From the NCBI GenBank assembly GCA_000711775.1, contig ARYC01000835.1, positions 1-64,000 of the forward strand: a stretch of DNA of 64,000 bases, given 5' to 3'. Of the stretch, positions 34,781 to 47,119 are shown one piece after another (the first letter of the stretch is position 1; the number at the start of each line of letters is the position of its first letter). Under the pieces are notes generated by a model. That model was not told the DNA's origin. It made no database searches and saw only the letters and a program-made list of their open reading frames with translations. The DNA is from Oxytricha trifallax. Taxonomy: Eukaryota > Ciliophora > Spirotrichea > Sporadotrichida > Oxytrichidae. The translations under genes and the position numbers were made by a program.

Positions 34781-36465
34781 ATGGAAAATTCTAATTCTAA
34801 TGTTAAATAAGATATGTAGTAAACTTTTAACCCACCAAACAATGATTTATAATTTACTAAATTATTAATACATAGGCAATATATTTTATCTGATGATAAA
34901 TTATATTAATTAATTATATTTATGAATGATTTCTATGAGAAATATGGTGGATCTATGGGGTCACCACTTATTATGTCTTCTCCGTTGTTTTTCATAAGAC
35001 ATGCAGTATCCGAGTATAACCATCAGATATTAAGTCTGCACGAAGAAGCCAAGAGTATCACAGATAAATAAGAGAAGCATTAGAGATACTTGGAGTTTAA
35101 TTCTAGAAGAGATCTTATTGATCCATTATAGGGACTTCTTTTTTCTGGAAGTTTAAATATAACAAGAACTCAGTAATTTCTTAAAATATAAATTACATAA
35201 AAATTTGACAGCTAATTTAAAATAAGTTTTTCTATTGAATTGAGGATATTATTAAAATCATTCATTCTTATTTTACATTACTGAATATATTGAAAGAGAA
35301 AAAGAATTCTAGTAATGTATGGTTGGGAATAGCTTAAGATATTTTTTTTTATTAATATAATTAAGGATGAAGTTTCTGATCCATTTAATAAAAATTATAT
35401 GAAACAATTTAATCAGTTTAATTGAATAAATTATATCCAAAAAATTCTTTTAATAATTTATTGTATATTCTAAAAATAATTATCATTAAATTGCTACACT
35501 CAACTGGATTGAAATAAGCTCAAGATCAACAAGAATTCATGAATCAGTTCAACTACAGATTAATTTTTGTGAGTCCACATCGTAGAACCCTAATGACGGC
35601 AATAAATATACTTAAAAGCTATCAGCCATTATCGTCAGATGACAAAATTAATTAAATGTACTATTTTCATAAACTTTAAAATTTATCAATTAATAAAAAA
35701 ACCAGCTTTATATATATTTTCATTAATTATGACAAACTTCAATCTTAAACTAAAATAAAACTGATTTTGTTGCCATTAGCGAAAGAAATCTTAAACAATT
35801 CTAATGATTTAGCTTGCTCACATGAAGAACTGAGATAATTCTGCAATGAAAAATAACTATAAAATCCTTAGTTTGAGTTTGATTTCTCGCAGTTTGAACA
35901 ATTTCAAAATGAATATGGGGTTGATAGTTGGTACTATTAAATATTGACTAATTCTGAGAAGAAGTAAATGCTTTTGGATTAGATTAGAGACACTAATATT
36001 GCACATTTAACATTCAATACAAATCATTCAATATTATTTCTTTTAAATTTGTTATATAAGAATTATGTCATAATACTGATGCTATAACAATCGGCATTAA
36101 AACCATAATTGAAAATAATGGGGAACGTATTGAGACTCATGCGGAAGTCTATGATCGCTCTTTAATGTTAAAAAAGTACCTAAACTAAGTTATAGAAAAA
36201 GAAATTTAAAATAGGAAATTTGATTGCAATGAAAAGATATTAGTAGTTTCACATTCAAGAATTATGGAGGCATTCTTCAGTGAGGGCTATGACTCAAGAA
36301 GTAGTATGTTTGTTACAATTAAATAAATACAAATATACGAGACATTTTTCATAATAAGTTAAATTAAATCATCATTTTAATTATAATGCTAGAAGGTTCT
36401 TAAATTGTGAAGTTGTCCCATATTAATATGAAACAGCTGTGAAAGATGAAAGTTTAGAAATTTGA
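34781..36465 (+). CDS. Histidine-phosphatase (phosphoglycerate-mutase-like) family protein
   Basis: The N-terminal segment is low-complexity. Then FFIRHAVSEYNHQIL carries the catalytic RH motif; LIFVSPHRRTLMTAINILK is the family's SPxxRxxxTA block; KILVVSHSRIMEAFF is the second-histidine motif; and RRFLNCEVVPYQY is the typical end. TGA 36463-36465. Members hydrolyse or move phosphate through a phospho-histidine; the substrate here cannot be told. Three IESs are proven by frame (35145-35503, 35644-35751, 36297-36390). Further breaks at about 34880-34925 and 36000-36065 are not resolved. Confidence 0.85.
35145..35503. other. IES, pointer CTGGA (359 bp)
   Basis: CTGGA at 35145-35149 and 35504-35508. 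Excision gives LQGLLFSGLKQAQDQQEF in frame. Confidence 0.88.
35644..35751. other. IES, pointer AAAAT (108 bp)
   Basis: AAAAT at 35644-35648 and 35752-35756. Excision gives SSDDKIKLILLPLAKEI in frame. Confidence 0.85.
36297..36390. other. IES, pointer AGAAG (94 bp)
   Basis: AGAAG at 36297-36301 and 36391-36395. Excision gives GYDSRRFLNCEVVPYQYE, the conserved phosphatase C-terminus. Confidence 0.88.
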
Positions 36466-36831
36466 TAAAAATTAGAAAACAAGAACAATTAACTAATGTA
36501 AGAATTGTAGTTTTTAATATAATTTCTATAATTCCTATAATTTTGAAGTAAAACTTCTCATTTATGAACATAAATTATTATATCATTGTAAATTAATTTC
36601 TTATATTTTATGTTCAATGTCTTGAAATACCAATTCCAAACTCCCCTGAAATTAAGCAAAACATTATTGCGAGCTTATTTCTTATCTCTTCTTGTCTTAG
36701 TAGCAAGATTTGAAGATCATCTATAAATCGTTAATAAGCTTATCTTTTAACAATGAAATAATTAAATAATTTACTTGTGTCCTTCAATAATAAGTTTGCA
36801 ATTATAACAATAATTGAAAGTATTTATATAC

Positions 36832-37199
36832 TCACAATATATATTTGTAATAATTTTACCCATTAAAAAATAATAAGAGTGTAATTTGCAATAAACTTAC
36901 ATGCATTAGTTAAGATTATTACTAATAAGCATATTTCTCAACTTCCTGTCTGTCTTTTTTGCAAGTGCTTATGCATTTTTGATACTAGTCATCCTATTTA
37001 TAATAAAAAGGCAAAAATAGTAAAAGAAATTAATATTTAATCTCTTGCTGTTTTTAATTATTAAAAATTATTAAATAATGTATGTTATTATACATGTAGC
37101 TAAGCATTTTTATTCTTTTTGTTGAATATCTTTTAGATTCTTTGAAATTGTGGGATTTTGAAAGAAATATTTCTTAGACTCAAGAAGGAATTCGTGCAT
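36832..37199 (-). CDS. Possible small twin-CX3C protein
   Basis: ATG 37199 (minus) begins MHEFLLESKKYFFQN and reaches KEQKCLATC (CX3C). After an AT-rich insert a second block reads QDDQYQKCISTCKKDRQEVE, again with CX3C. Paired CX3C motifs are typical of small mitochondrial Tim chaperones, but the junction between the blocks is unresolved and the spacing is therefore unknown. Treat as tentative. The remainder of 36466-37344 is AT-rich with no other signal. Confidence 0.3.
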
Positions 37200-37344
37200 G
37201 TTTCAATATTTATACTTTAATTATAATAATTATAGTAGAGGCTTTATTTTATAGATAGGTTTATAGAAGGTAACTTATAATTAATAGCTTTACTTAAATT
37301 TTAGAGATTTATATAATTTATTTAAATAAAGTTAACTATAATTC

Positions 37345-38904
37345 TCAATTAAAAACATCTTTCTCAAGTTCTTGCATAAACACATGTTTCTTAAGCAATT
37401 TAAGCGTATCTAGCGAGCAGAGTCCACTTTCTTCAAATTTATAGCCAATTTGATACAGCATTTCCATGTTTTTCTTTAAATCCTCGAGTCTAGAGAGGAC
37501 TGTAGTCTCAAGCAGTTTATGGAATTCTCTTGATCCTGTGCGTGTGGTACAAAAAACCTTAACTATTAAAGCTATTTCGTCAACTGTGACAGTCTCAGTT
37601 AAACGAAGAGTCTTGACTACTTCATCTTCAATTGATTTGGCAAAGATTTTATTCATAATGCCAATTTTGTGGTAACCATGCATTAAGTAGCAAAGCTCTC
37701 TACAAGAAAAAGTTGTTAGTTGCTATTGAATTCTGGGTAGCATGAATTGATGAAGTTATTTGGTACCTCTTTAGGAAAAGATGAATGCCTTGCAAATTTC
37801 TTTTATATTTTCAGCTTAGAAAGCTTCCACATTCGAGAAAATACCTTACTCCATAAGACTAAATAGATATTGAGACCCATATCCAGAAATGGCAAAACCA
37901 CATGCACAAACAGTCATTTCATCAATTGACATTTGATTGAACCTTTTCAAGAAGAGCATTTCAAGTTGAGTAAACAATTTAGGAAATTTAGATGAGATTT
38001 CTGAAAACGTTTATAGAATTCTCAAAAGATCATATGTGGAAACTCTATCATCAAGCTTTTCAATAAGAACCTCTTGATAGTGTTAAAAGAAGTTTACTGT
38101 GCCTGCGTGAACTATGTAAAAGTTGTAACCTAGTGAAATTAAATCGTGTGTGTTAATATTGTCAAACTTCTTAGACAAAAACAGGAATTCAAAGTAGTCA
38201 TAAAAGTCTCTTGACCCTTCATTCTAACTTGCGAAATGACTCATTATTTCTACCATAGTATTTGGCTTGAACAAATTTTCTTTTTTCATTAAGAACACTT
38301 CTAGGTTAATCCACAGATACTTATCATCCACACAGAATATATCCAAGAACTTAGCTGTCTTAACATAACTCTTTTCATCTTTAAAAGTTATCAAGTTTCT
38401 ACCTAGCTCTCTCACAAATTGCTTAAATGTATCCGACTAGAGGTCTTTTTCCTCGAATTAAGCTGCGTCTCTGAGAAAAATATCAAGTGCAATTGTTATA
38501 TGATTTTCCGTGAACCCTTCTGTAAACATGTTTTCCATAAAATAGTAAATCTCGTCAACAGAAGAGAATTCCTATATATTCTTTGCATACTGGCTTTGCA
38601 TTGCCATTTTTGAGTAGTCTCTAAATCTGAGACTTTTGATGTCTTGATTTTTAAGCACATCGTCAAGCTATCTCTACTCCCAACGATTCTTGATATTCCA
38701 GTTCATCTTAGACTCTGATCTCTCTCTAATCTCTTTTTCATATTCCATTCTGTATGTGTCATTTCGATCCTTTCCAAATTTTGCTTATTCTTTCTTAAAC
38801 TACTCTCTTTGAGAAAAAACTTTACCAAAAAAAACTCTTTTAGGTAGATTAAGCAAATTGTTCTAAATTAAATGAGATCTAGTGAGGAATTAAGCGAGTT
38901 TCAT
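37345..38904 (-). CDS. Unknown helical protein, possibly mitochondrial
   Basis: Uninterrupted frame of about 520 codons from ATG 38904 to TGA 37345-37347, with no intron or IES. The N-terminus (MKLAQFLTRSHLIQNNLLNL) is basic and amphipathic, like a mitochondrial presequence. The rest consists of repeated helical pairs (for example FYDYFEFLFLSKKFDNIN, ISLGYNFYIVHAG, QMSIDEMTVCACGFAISGYG, CKAFIFSQRG), resembling the degenerate helical repeats of FASTK/RAP or PPR-type organelle RNA-binding proteins. That likeness is an impression only; no signature motif was found. Confidence 0.6.
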
Positions 38905-38998
38905 TGTTTAATGGCTTATATTTAAATTAATAATTGTTCAATATATTTCTATAATTGTATATAATGAAAAAGAGGATTCAATTCCTTTTTAACAATTT

Positions 38999-39434
38999 AA
39001 ATAGGAAGTAATTGATAGCTATGTTTTTAGCATTACTAAGTGGTTTTCTGCTGGGAGCCTTTGGAATAAGTGTAGTGATATTTATGATACCTTTAATGCT
39101 ATTAATTGAGCATGACATCCACAAGTTAAGATATTTCTCTTTACACCTCAGTTTATTTGCGTCTATGACTTGTGTTTTTGCAGCTTTTATGAACAGGCTC
39201 TATACATTAGACTATGCTTTACTAATCATTTGCATGTCCATTTTGGGGTCAGGTCCAGGCTTATACATTCAAAATCGCTTGATTTAATATGCACAGAGGC
39301 AATCATATGTAGCTCTAATCTTAAATTTCTGCATGATATTTTGTATCATTACTATACCTTCATATCAAATAGACACTTGGATACAGGAAAGTTCAAGCCT
39401 TGGCTAAGATAAAGTTTAAAGTATACAATGTTGA
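38999..39434 (+). CDS. TauE/SafE-type membrane protein, C-terminal block, inverted relative to the rest
   Basis: Starts with pointer AAATAGGA (38999-39006) and reads NRKQLIAMFLALLSGFLLGA, then GISVVIFMIPLMLLIEHDIH, TCVFAAFMNRLYTL and ILGSGPGLYIQNRLI: at least four membrane helices with the Gly-rich pattern of the TauE/SafE permease family. Its partner block lies on the minus strand (39508-40895); the same pointer there (TCCTATTT at 39508-39515 in plus spelling) joins SVQNRKQLIAMF in frame. TGA at 39432-39434, but a final block could be missing. Confidence 0.78.
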
Positions 39435-39507
39435 TTAATTTTTAATTTCTTAATAAGTAAAATTTATGGTATAATAACATGACACAAGCCTTTAGAAAAA
39501 TATTACC

Positions 39508-40895
39508 TCCTATTTTGGACACTTTAAGTCTAAATCATAATCTATCCATACAAATTTTAAGGTTTCTATGGAGTCAACTTCACTAAGATAACTTATACTA
39601 CTGTAATTACAATTGCGAAAACAATCACTACAAGGTAAATGATTAATGAATCATATTAAGAGCAATCATTGATATAAGAGGTTTCTCGAAATACTCCAAG
39701 TATAAAAACAACTATTATTTGAGTCCAACATAAGATGTATTTTAAATGCTCAATTAACTTTGTATTGTCTTTGAAACTACTTTTACGGTCCTCCAATTAA
39801 ACAGGAAGTAAAAGATTATTTTCTAATTCTTAAGAGTCTCCTATAAAGACACTGGAGGAATTTCTTTTCATCATTAAGTTTGTAATTGAAGGTTGTTACA
39901 AATAATTATTATTTGGCTCTACTGGCATTTATTAATCATGACGAACTGTAGATCGCATTTATTGTCTATTCATTGCTTCGTCGAAGTTTATCGATTGTTT
40001 TGCTAATTCAACTTCTTAGTAAAAAATTTTGTATTAAAGTTGTAAATTTATGAAAATAAGAATCATTTTAAGGTTATCTGAACCTTTAATTTTCTTACTT
40101 ATATAGATTTAACGTTCTTCGAACTGTTCTTATAGATAAAAGCAAAAGTACTAAAGTAAAAACTGTGGAAATTACAAATTCTGAGATATAGAGATTTGTA
40201 ATTGATCCAAAATATGCTGAGGTAATAGCAAATGGTGCACACACAGCAACCAAATTAAAATAGCCTTTAATTATCTCATTTTGATTCGGATTCTTAACTA
40301 AGCTATTTTCTTGCATCTGATTTTGTGTATCTCTTAGCCAGTTAAACTTCCATTATAGTTCTAAACGAATCAAAGAACCAACCAATATGGATAGATTCGA
40401 GTATGCTATTGATTATCGGATATCAAACTTAAAGAATACTAAACATACTGGAATCAATACACCTCCAGAAGCTAATCCTCCTGCATTAGCTAATATTACT
40501 AAAAGCATGCATATGTAAGAGCCAGTAAATTCCAAACTCAGCATAGGGAACATTTCTTTGTGCGCGCACTCTCCTATTAAGTAAGAACCCCCCGATCTCT
40601 ATATACTTTGGTTTATTTCTTAAGTGCTCTCTTATTTCAATTGTTCAGATCTTAGGCTTTGCTCTCATGGAATGAAATCGGATTATTGCTCTTATAAACC
40701 TTCCTCTTGCTAAATTTGTTTTTATTAATTCAAATCACAAAATTCCCAAATTCTATCACAATCATCATTCGATTTACAGACTATACCATAGCTTTACACT
40801 ATTAGAGGAAACTATACAATAATAAAAAGCAGCAAAATTTTTATCAAGCAGTAGGATTGTAAGTATTTTTGATTTTGATTAATTAAGACTCTCAT
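39508..40895 (-). CDS. TauE/SafE-type membrane protein, N-terminal and middle blocks
   Basis: ATG 40895 (minus). A signal-anchor-like segment (LIKILLLFIIVQFPLIV) precedes a Cys-rich start (VCKSNDDCDRIWEFCD), as seen in ciliate members of this family. Helices follow: MLLVILANAGGLASGGVLIP and the FAITSAYFGSITNLYIS to VFTLVLLLLSI region. After the IES at 40019-40097 come a hydrophilic loop and helices ILCWTQIIVVFILGVF and IIYLVVIVFAIVITVV. The block ends in pointer AAATAGGA. TauE-type proteins are thought to export sulfur compounds in bacteria; the ciliate role is unknown. An in-frame TGA at 40665-40667 splits the N-terminal segment, with coding-like sequence in the same frame on both sides. Confidence 0.75.
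40019..40097. other. IES, pointer TAAGAA on the minus strand (79 bp)
   Basis: TTCTTA (plus) at 40013-40018 and 40092-40097. Excision gives TLNLYKQEVELAKQSINFDE in frame. Confidence 0.85.
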
Positions 40896-41040
40896 TTATT
40901 TAATTTATTAACTTTTTATCAATCTTACTTAATTGCACTAATTTAGATGTTCGATTATTATATTTTTAAATTTCTAATGTCAATGAGATAAGAATTGCGG
41001 AATCAAAGAGTAATCATAATTTTTTATCTGAAAATAATTC

Positions 41041-41994
41041 ATGGAAAAATCAAATCCAAAGAAAGATATACCCAAAAGAAATTAGCCATCATCTTATGAT
41101 TAACTTCATGTTCTTGAAGATTAAAGATAACTTGTCATGATTGACTAAGTTAAATCTGCTTTCCCTTGCTACCTTGGCTGCCATGAATATAATAAGCTAC
41201 TTCATTCTTACGCTAAGTCATTGTCAAAGACCATTTAAAATGGTCTTGACGAGGACGAGTCCAGAAAGTACCTAAAAAAGAATCTGGAAACCATTAACAG
41301 TAACTTTAATACAGCCATGAATGTTGAGATGCCAAACAACTCACATTAGAAGAATTGGTAAAATTAAGTATATAAGGTAGTCACAAACTTATCGCCTCTC
41401 ACTCCATCAGCTCAAAGAGAAATTGTCAAACAAACCATGAGGTACAAGGAGCTAAGAGACAAAAACGAGATGACTCCAGAAGCTCATAAGGAAATTATTG
41501 GAAGATATGAGCATTTGCTCGTCTAAAATCTGCCTCCAAATTCGAGATAAGTTAAAGTTTAAGAGGAACTTTACCCTAGCTCTAGATTTAGAGATCCTTT
41601 GGATGGCAGCCTTGGACAATAACCTTAAGGTTCAGATGATATCTTCAATTTCGACAAGAAATTGCCTAAAAAGCAACCTTAAGAGCCGCCTGAGCCAAGA
41701 AAATAAGCATTTAGAACACCACTATAAGATGAAGGTGATGAAGAGAGGAAAGAGAGTGATGTACTGGGTCCAAATCATATGAGTTCCCAAGCTATTGGTG
41801 GACAGAATCTTCAAGCATAATAAGATGGAATTAACAACTCTATGTAGAACCACAATAACAACAGAATTATTTACAACATATAATCAAATTATTATGTAAA
41901 AGATTTTAACATAAATCTTTACATAATAAATTGTAATTGTTCCTAAGTCAGCTCTCACAAATAATTCAACTCATAATAAGATTGCCCCTCTTGA
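41041..41994 (+). CDS. Unknown protein of about 315 residues
   Basis: ATG 41041, open to TGA 41992-41994 with no break needed. The N-terminal half holds a Cys-containing helical segment (KSAFPCYLGCHEYNKLLHSY) and VYKVVTNLSPLTPSAQREIV; the C-terminal half is Pro/Gln-rich with DDIFNFDKKLPKKQPQEPPE. I do not recognise a family. The last 30 codons are AT-rich, so the true end may lie in another segment. Confidence 0.6.
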
Positions 41995-42432
41995 AAATGT
42001 CCGTCAATATTTTCCAACTATTCTTATAATTGAACATAAATAATTAATAAATAACACTATGTGATCTACTCAACCTGTTTATTATTCATTTCTACAGCTC
42101 CATAGTTAAGATTTAATAATTATTATAAACTACATAATCTCACAAAGATTATATTTTAAAATTCTGTTAAAAAGGCTTTAATACTCTTCATTGTATGTTT
42201 ATTAAATACCCTCTGTCCTTCTATCTCAAATATCTTAGATTAATTTAAACTGCTCTCTATATCTCATACTAATTTAACAGAAAATAAAAATGAAATTGAT
42301 GAGATTCTTAACATTAAAACTTGATATTTAGAATATTTCTCAAATCCCTAAATTATCTAAATCAGACATTTCTTGCTTGATATTAGAATAATAAAGGAAA
42401 TATTTTTAGATTTTTGAAATTTAATAAACTTA
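41995..42432. other. AT-rich intergenic stretch
   Basis: No gene or motif recognised between the 41041 gene and the LMBR1-like gene. Confidence 0.5.
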
Positions 42433-45400
42433 ATGGCCTAAACATTTACTTAAAAACTAAAAACTAGGCAGGGTGTAACAGCAGTTGCCTGGATAATAGG
42501 TCTTGTAATAATAGCTCTACTTTTTGTTGCAGCTGCACTCGTCGATAGATCCTGGATGCTCGCAATCTTCATTATTATTTCAGTTATTTGTAAGTAGAAA
42601 ATTCTTCGTTAATTATAGAAAAATCAAGTTCTTTTCAATCCATTAAAACATTGGATGAATTTTGACTACCAAAGATATACATTCCCAATGTTTTCCAATA
42701 ATGAATTAAATATCTATTTTATAGTAAGTATATGCGTACTAGTAACTATATTTGCGAGATATGTTGATTCAGAGAAATTTCCAATTAGTGCCTATTTCAA
42801 CATAGGAATGACATATTTCTATTCTTTGATGTCAATTGGAATTTTAGCTGTAGACCTAGGGTTTAGTTTATACAATAGAGAGACTCAAAGTCTAGAGGAG
42901 CAGGAAAGCTATTAAACACTTATGAAAGTACTGTGGAATATAATCTATTGGGGTTCATTAACTCATGGTACTTTCCTTAATAAATTCTTTTCTAAGTATT
43001 GGACTAGTGGACATTCAAATAATTACAGTGTATACTATCTATTTAGAAAAATTAAGACTTATAAGTCCTAGAATTCAATGAATCAAGCTCAAAACCATAT
43101 GTTATTTTTATATTTTAAGATTTTACTATAGGAGGTAGGATAAAAAGTTCTATAAAGGTAATTTCATTTTTTACTATAAAAATCACCATTTTCTTATAGA
43201 ATCTGATCAAAATGATCGTAGCTGGTATTATAGCTCTAGCAATTTTTGGATGTATAGCTTATTTTGCAATTGGTTTAAATGGAATAAATGGAGTTAAAGC
43301 AGTTTTACTTATAATGGCAAACGTTTACAGCATGCTGTTCTTGGTTATCTTATTGGCATATAATTATTAAATTTATGTTCAAATTTTACCTTTAATTTGT
43401 TTTACGGTCTGTTCAATTTACCATTATACCTTTGGAAATGTGGAGACAATTAGCATGCTCTTTATAAAGAATTAGAGACAGCAGATGAGATCAGGAAGCA
43501 ATATAGAGCAGCTTTAGTAGATTTTCATACAAAAGTATCACAGTGTAAAAATCTAGCAGCCAATCATAAAAACGAAAAGAACTAAGCTATTATGGATATC
43601 CTCTAGAAAGAAATGCCAGAGAAAGATCTCGAGGGTTAAAGTATCGGGCACTCTCAGTATTTCCAACTTGAATTGAAAAAGAATCAAGAAATTACAGAGG
43701 ATTTCATAGCAAACATTAGGTATCAATTCAAGCTGGCTTTCTTTATGTATAAGAGAAAGAAGTCGAAATGGCTCACAACTTACAACATAGTGGACAATGT
43801 AGTAGTTAAGCCAATTGAATATTCAGAAGATGACATTAAAGTCAAACCCGGATTTAATTTGAATGACGCCACACTTGATGACCTGAAACTTAAAGCCAAA
43901 CCGAACTCATTGAAAAAGATCATTCTTTATAGAATCTTAGCAGTGCTGTCATTGCTGTTTTGCTTGTTAGTGCTGATAACTGAGGCTACTGTTATAGTAG
44001 ACCCTGAGAAGACTATTGTATACTTTGTAAGAAAGAAATTGCAAAAGTAATTAAATCCCAAAATTTTTATTAATTATATTTACATTAGATACAATTAGAT
44101 TTATGGGGCTATAAAAATATCTAAGATGAAATAAAATAAACATTTAATTTAATGAATTTAAGAAAATCTTATTCAAAAAATTTACGATAGATTTTTTACT
44201 TTCATTAGGTTAATTGTTGAAAAGTGGTTTATATCTTACCGTCTAATAATTTTAAATATGAATATATTTAAATGACTTAAAGATGATAATTATGTTAACT
44301 TCGAATAAAGTATTAACGATTAAATATATATATATATAACTAAAAAATTTTGAATAAATATTAGCTTTAAAAATGTTTTTACTAACAAAATAAATTTAAT
44401 ATAATTATAAAGGGATTTACCATAAAGTAAACTATATGAAATCATTTTAAATAATTTTGCTTACAATTATTTAATGTTAACTAAATTTTTATTATTTAAA
44501 CAATTCAACTTCAAATCTTTGCCCTCACGTTTATTTAAGTGTATTGAATAAATATCAAAAATTTTTAAAAATGAATTTAGAGTTTTAAATTAACTTATTT
44601 TAGATCGTTGAAAAGAACAAATCACAAACTTTCTTAGTAGTGATTTTTACCATCTTATTTCTAGCTGGTATAGTTTTAGTGTGTTTTTTCACCATTTTCA
44701 ATCTAAAAATGTCTGATTATATGCAGCTAGTCCCAAAGCATACTGACTGCATTACTTTCTCATCAGTCACTGGAATGTGCTGTAAAATTGTGGTAAGTAT
44801 TATATAGAATACTTCTGACTAAATTTATCATATTTAGACTGTATCTTGTTTCAATTACATGACTCTTTTGGGTGAGATTGCTCCAGGAAAAGATAAAGAC
44901 ATATATTCAACCAGCTACGTAGACTTCTACTCTTCCATGATAAATGTACCTTTCTTTGGGAAATACTTCAACACTATAATGCCACTCTTCATTATAATCT
45001 TTGGTCTGCTTTTTGCAGCCATGTCAGTTCTAAAACTCAAAAATAGAGCAGTTTCTGCATTCTAAAACATCAGTAAAAGCAAGGAGGATAAGGAAATAGA
45101 TGAAAAAGCTTTAAAAGAAGATAGCAAATCTAATAAAAATTCAACTGTAAGCAAGGAAGACAAGGCACTTGCCAAAAAATAGGCTACTAATAACGTATTG
45201 AAAGCCAAAATACTCAAGGGTGAAAAGGCTATACTTGCTGAAATCGACTTGTTAAAAAAGAAAGAGGAGAGAAATAAATTACTCAAGTATAATAATTACA
45301 AGGGGGACTTGAACGATCTGGAAAGCACTGGAACTAAAAAGAAAGAGGAATCTGACACTAAAAAATCATAGAAACCTTCTAAGAAAGACGAAAAGAAGAG

Positions 45401-45764
45401 CAACAGTATATTTAAGAGCACTTTCAACAAAAAGTCTAAAATAGCTGAGAGTAACTAGACATCGTTAATTGACTCTGAAATTGGTAATTAATCTTCGATT
45501 AACAGAAATGATTCAGACTCAGATATCGAGGAGCAGAAACAGCCATTTGAAAAGAATGAGAAAAAACAGCCATTTGGGAAGGGATTCAAAGATAAAAATG
45601 AGAATTAGAAGTCAAATAAACTAGATATATTCAAGAAAGCGAAACTTATAGATAATTTAAAACGGGATAATTAAAAGTTTTTTTTAATGAAATTAAATAT
45701 ATCGCATTTCTTTATTTTTCCAAATATTTTTGGAAATAAAATTAAGGAATATTTTAAATTTTGA
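42433..45764 (+). CDS. LMBR1-like multi-pass membrane protein
   Basis: ATG 42433. Helices start with VAWIIGLVIIALLFVAAALV. After an intron (donor at about 42594) come IYFIVSICVLVTIFARYVDS, SGHFTIGGRIKSSIKN, IVAGIIALAIFGCIAYFAIG and, after an IES, AYGLFNLPLYLWKCGDNQH, the conserved LMBR1-family YG-x-PxxLW block. A charged cytosolic loop, then LYRILAVLSLLFCLLVLITE follow. A long intron or IES (about 44027-44603) leads to FLVVIFTILFLAGIVLVCFF, FSSVTGMCC, and last helices near 44985-45030. A Lys/Ser-rich tail ends at TGA 45762-45764. Family members include lipocalin receptor-like and lysosomal cobalamin-linked proteins; the substrate cannot be assigned. Breaks at 43013-43119 and 43359-43402 are supported by frame. 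Confidence 0.85.
43013..43119. other. IES, pointer ATT (107 bp)
   Basis: ATT at 43013-43015 and 43120-43122. Excision gives KYWTSGHFTIGGRIKSSIKN, with the family's SGxFT block. The pointer is short, so support is from the protein. Confidence 0.7.
43359..43402. other. IES, pointer TA (44 bp)
   Basis: TA at 43359-43360 and 43403-43404. Excision gives VILLAYGLFNLPLYLW; this exact join is required by the conserved block. Confidence 0.7.
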
Positions 45765-45908
45765 AAATTTTATATTTCTCCTACATTGATATCTATTTTT
45801 TTACTATACTTTATTATTTTTTTATTTAAAGAATTCCACTTAAATAACATTAAAATAAGTTTTCTAATTTTTTTATTTTCCAAAGTGCCTTTCCTTTTCT
45901 ATGATACA

Positions 45909-47002
45909 TGACGGATGCTCAACAAATTTATTACAACGAATTCTTTTCGCATCTTTGTGCCCTTCTAAACTTGTCAATGTTGATATTGTCTTTTAATGTT
46001 TTGTTCAAATTCCTCCTTGCAGATACTGATTGCTCTGCCTTATTCTATATAGGTAATATAAAATTGAGTTGATTTTGGTGAGTGAATATTATCTGACTTT
46101 GTTTTTGGCTATTTTATTCAAAGTCTTTTTTATTATTGAATTGTTTTGTTTTTTTTTTATAAATTTGATAAAGAGTAGTAATTTGAAGTTATTTTATTTC
46201 CTTTTCAATAAATATGCTTTCCATTCTTTTCTAAAAAATGGAAAAAATTTAATTATTCTTTTTTTTTATAAATTTATAATAAAAGTTTACAGATATTTTG
46301 AATTTTCATTTTAATGGCAACATGAAATATAATGTTTATTAATTGTTTTTAATTTTTTAATAATGCATAGCAAATCAAAAAGTACCAATTTCTTATAGAT
46401 TATTTAATTGGTTTAATGAAGATGAATTGACTTAACAGTTAATCCCAGGTGGTTTCAAGAAGAAAAAAATTAACAGTAATTTCAACAGTAGAAAGCCCTC
46501 AGAAGACCAAGAGGGTTATGGTTCAGGATCAGATTTGAGCAGGGTGACTTCTTTCCAGAGCAACAGCAGTTCAGGCAGTACAAGTTCTAAACGCAATTCT
46601 ACACGGTAGAAAAAAATCAAAGAGTACAAAAAAGAAGGGTACCTATTGAAGCGTAAGACAAAGACACTTTTTGGAATATCGCAGTGGAATAAGCGTTACG
46701 CAGTACTAGAGAATTAGCAACTTATTTTCTATGAAGATCATACTAAGAAAGTGCCTCGCAAGCATATTGACATGGGCAAAGTCAAAATGGTGAACTTCCA
46801 CTATGACGAAAACGCTCCAGTTAAATCCAAGAAACTTAGTAAAAAAGAGAAGGATGAGAGCAGGTTCGATATTTACACACCAAATCGTACTTATATGATG
46901 AAGACAGAAGGCAATAGCTTGATTGAAAGTGAGTGGTGGGTTAGAATATTGAGAGACAGTGCTAAAGCTTATAATCCAAACTTTAATAATATGGATGTAT
47001 GA
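45909..47002 (+). CDS. PH-domain protein
   Basis: ATG 45909. The first block (MTDAQQIYYNEFFSHLCALL) is helical. After the 318-bp insert it continues ANQKVPISYRLFNWFNEDE, a Ser-rich linker and then a PH domain at about 46615-46960: KEGYLLKRKTKTLFG, ISQWNKRYAVLENQQLIFYE, FDIYTPNRTYMMKTEG and the closing helix with the invariant Trp (ESEWWVRILRDSAKAY). TGA 47000-47002. PH domains usually bind phosphoinositides; the Lys/Arg-rich first loop would allow that. Partner unknown. Confidence 0.85.
46049..46366. other. IES with pointer ATAG, or an intron (318 bp)
   Basis: ATAG at 46049-46052 and 46367-46370. The same join can be read as a GT...AG intron (46053-46370); both give FYIANQKVPIS in frame. The insert is very T-rich. 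Confidence 0.75.
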
Positions 47003-47119
47003 ATATAAATCAGGAGTGAAATATGTAGTTTTATGAATTTTAGTTAATTTAATTGGTTAAGTGCTTTAATTTATAACTCCTAACAGATAATTATTCACAG
47101 AACAGATTATATTTTTATC

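Noticed and set aside
46069..46314. T-rich open frame of about 80 codons on the plus strand.
   Set aside because: It lies inside the 318-bp insert of the PH-domain gene and is low-complexity Phe/Leu/Lys.
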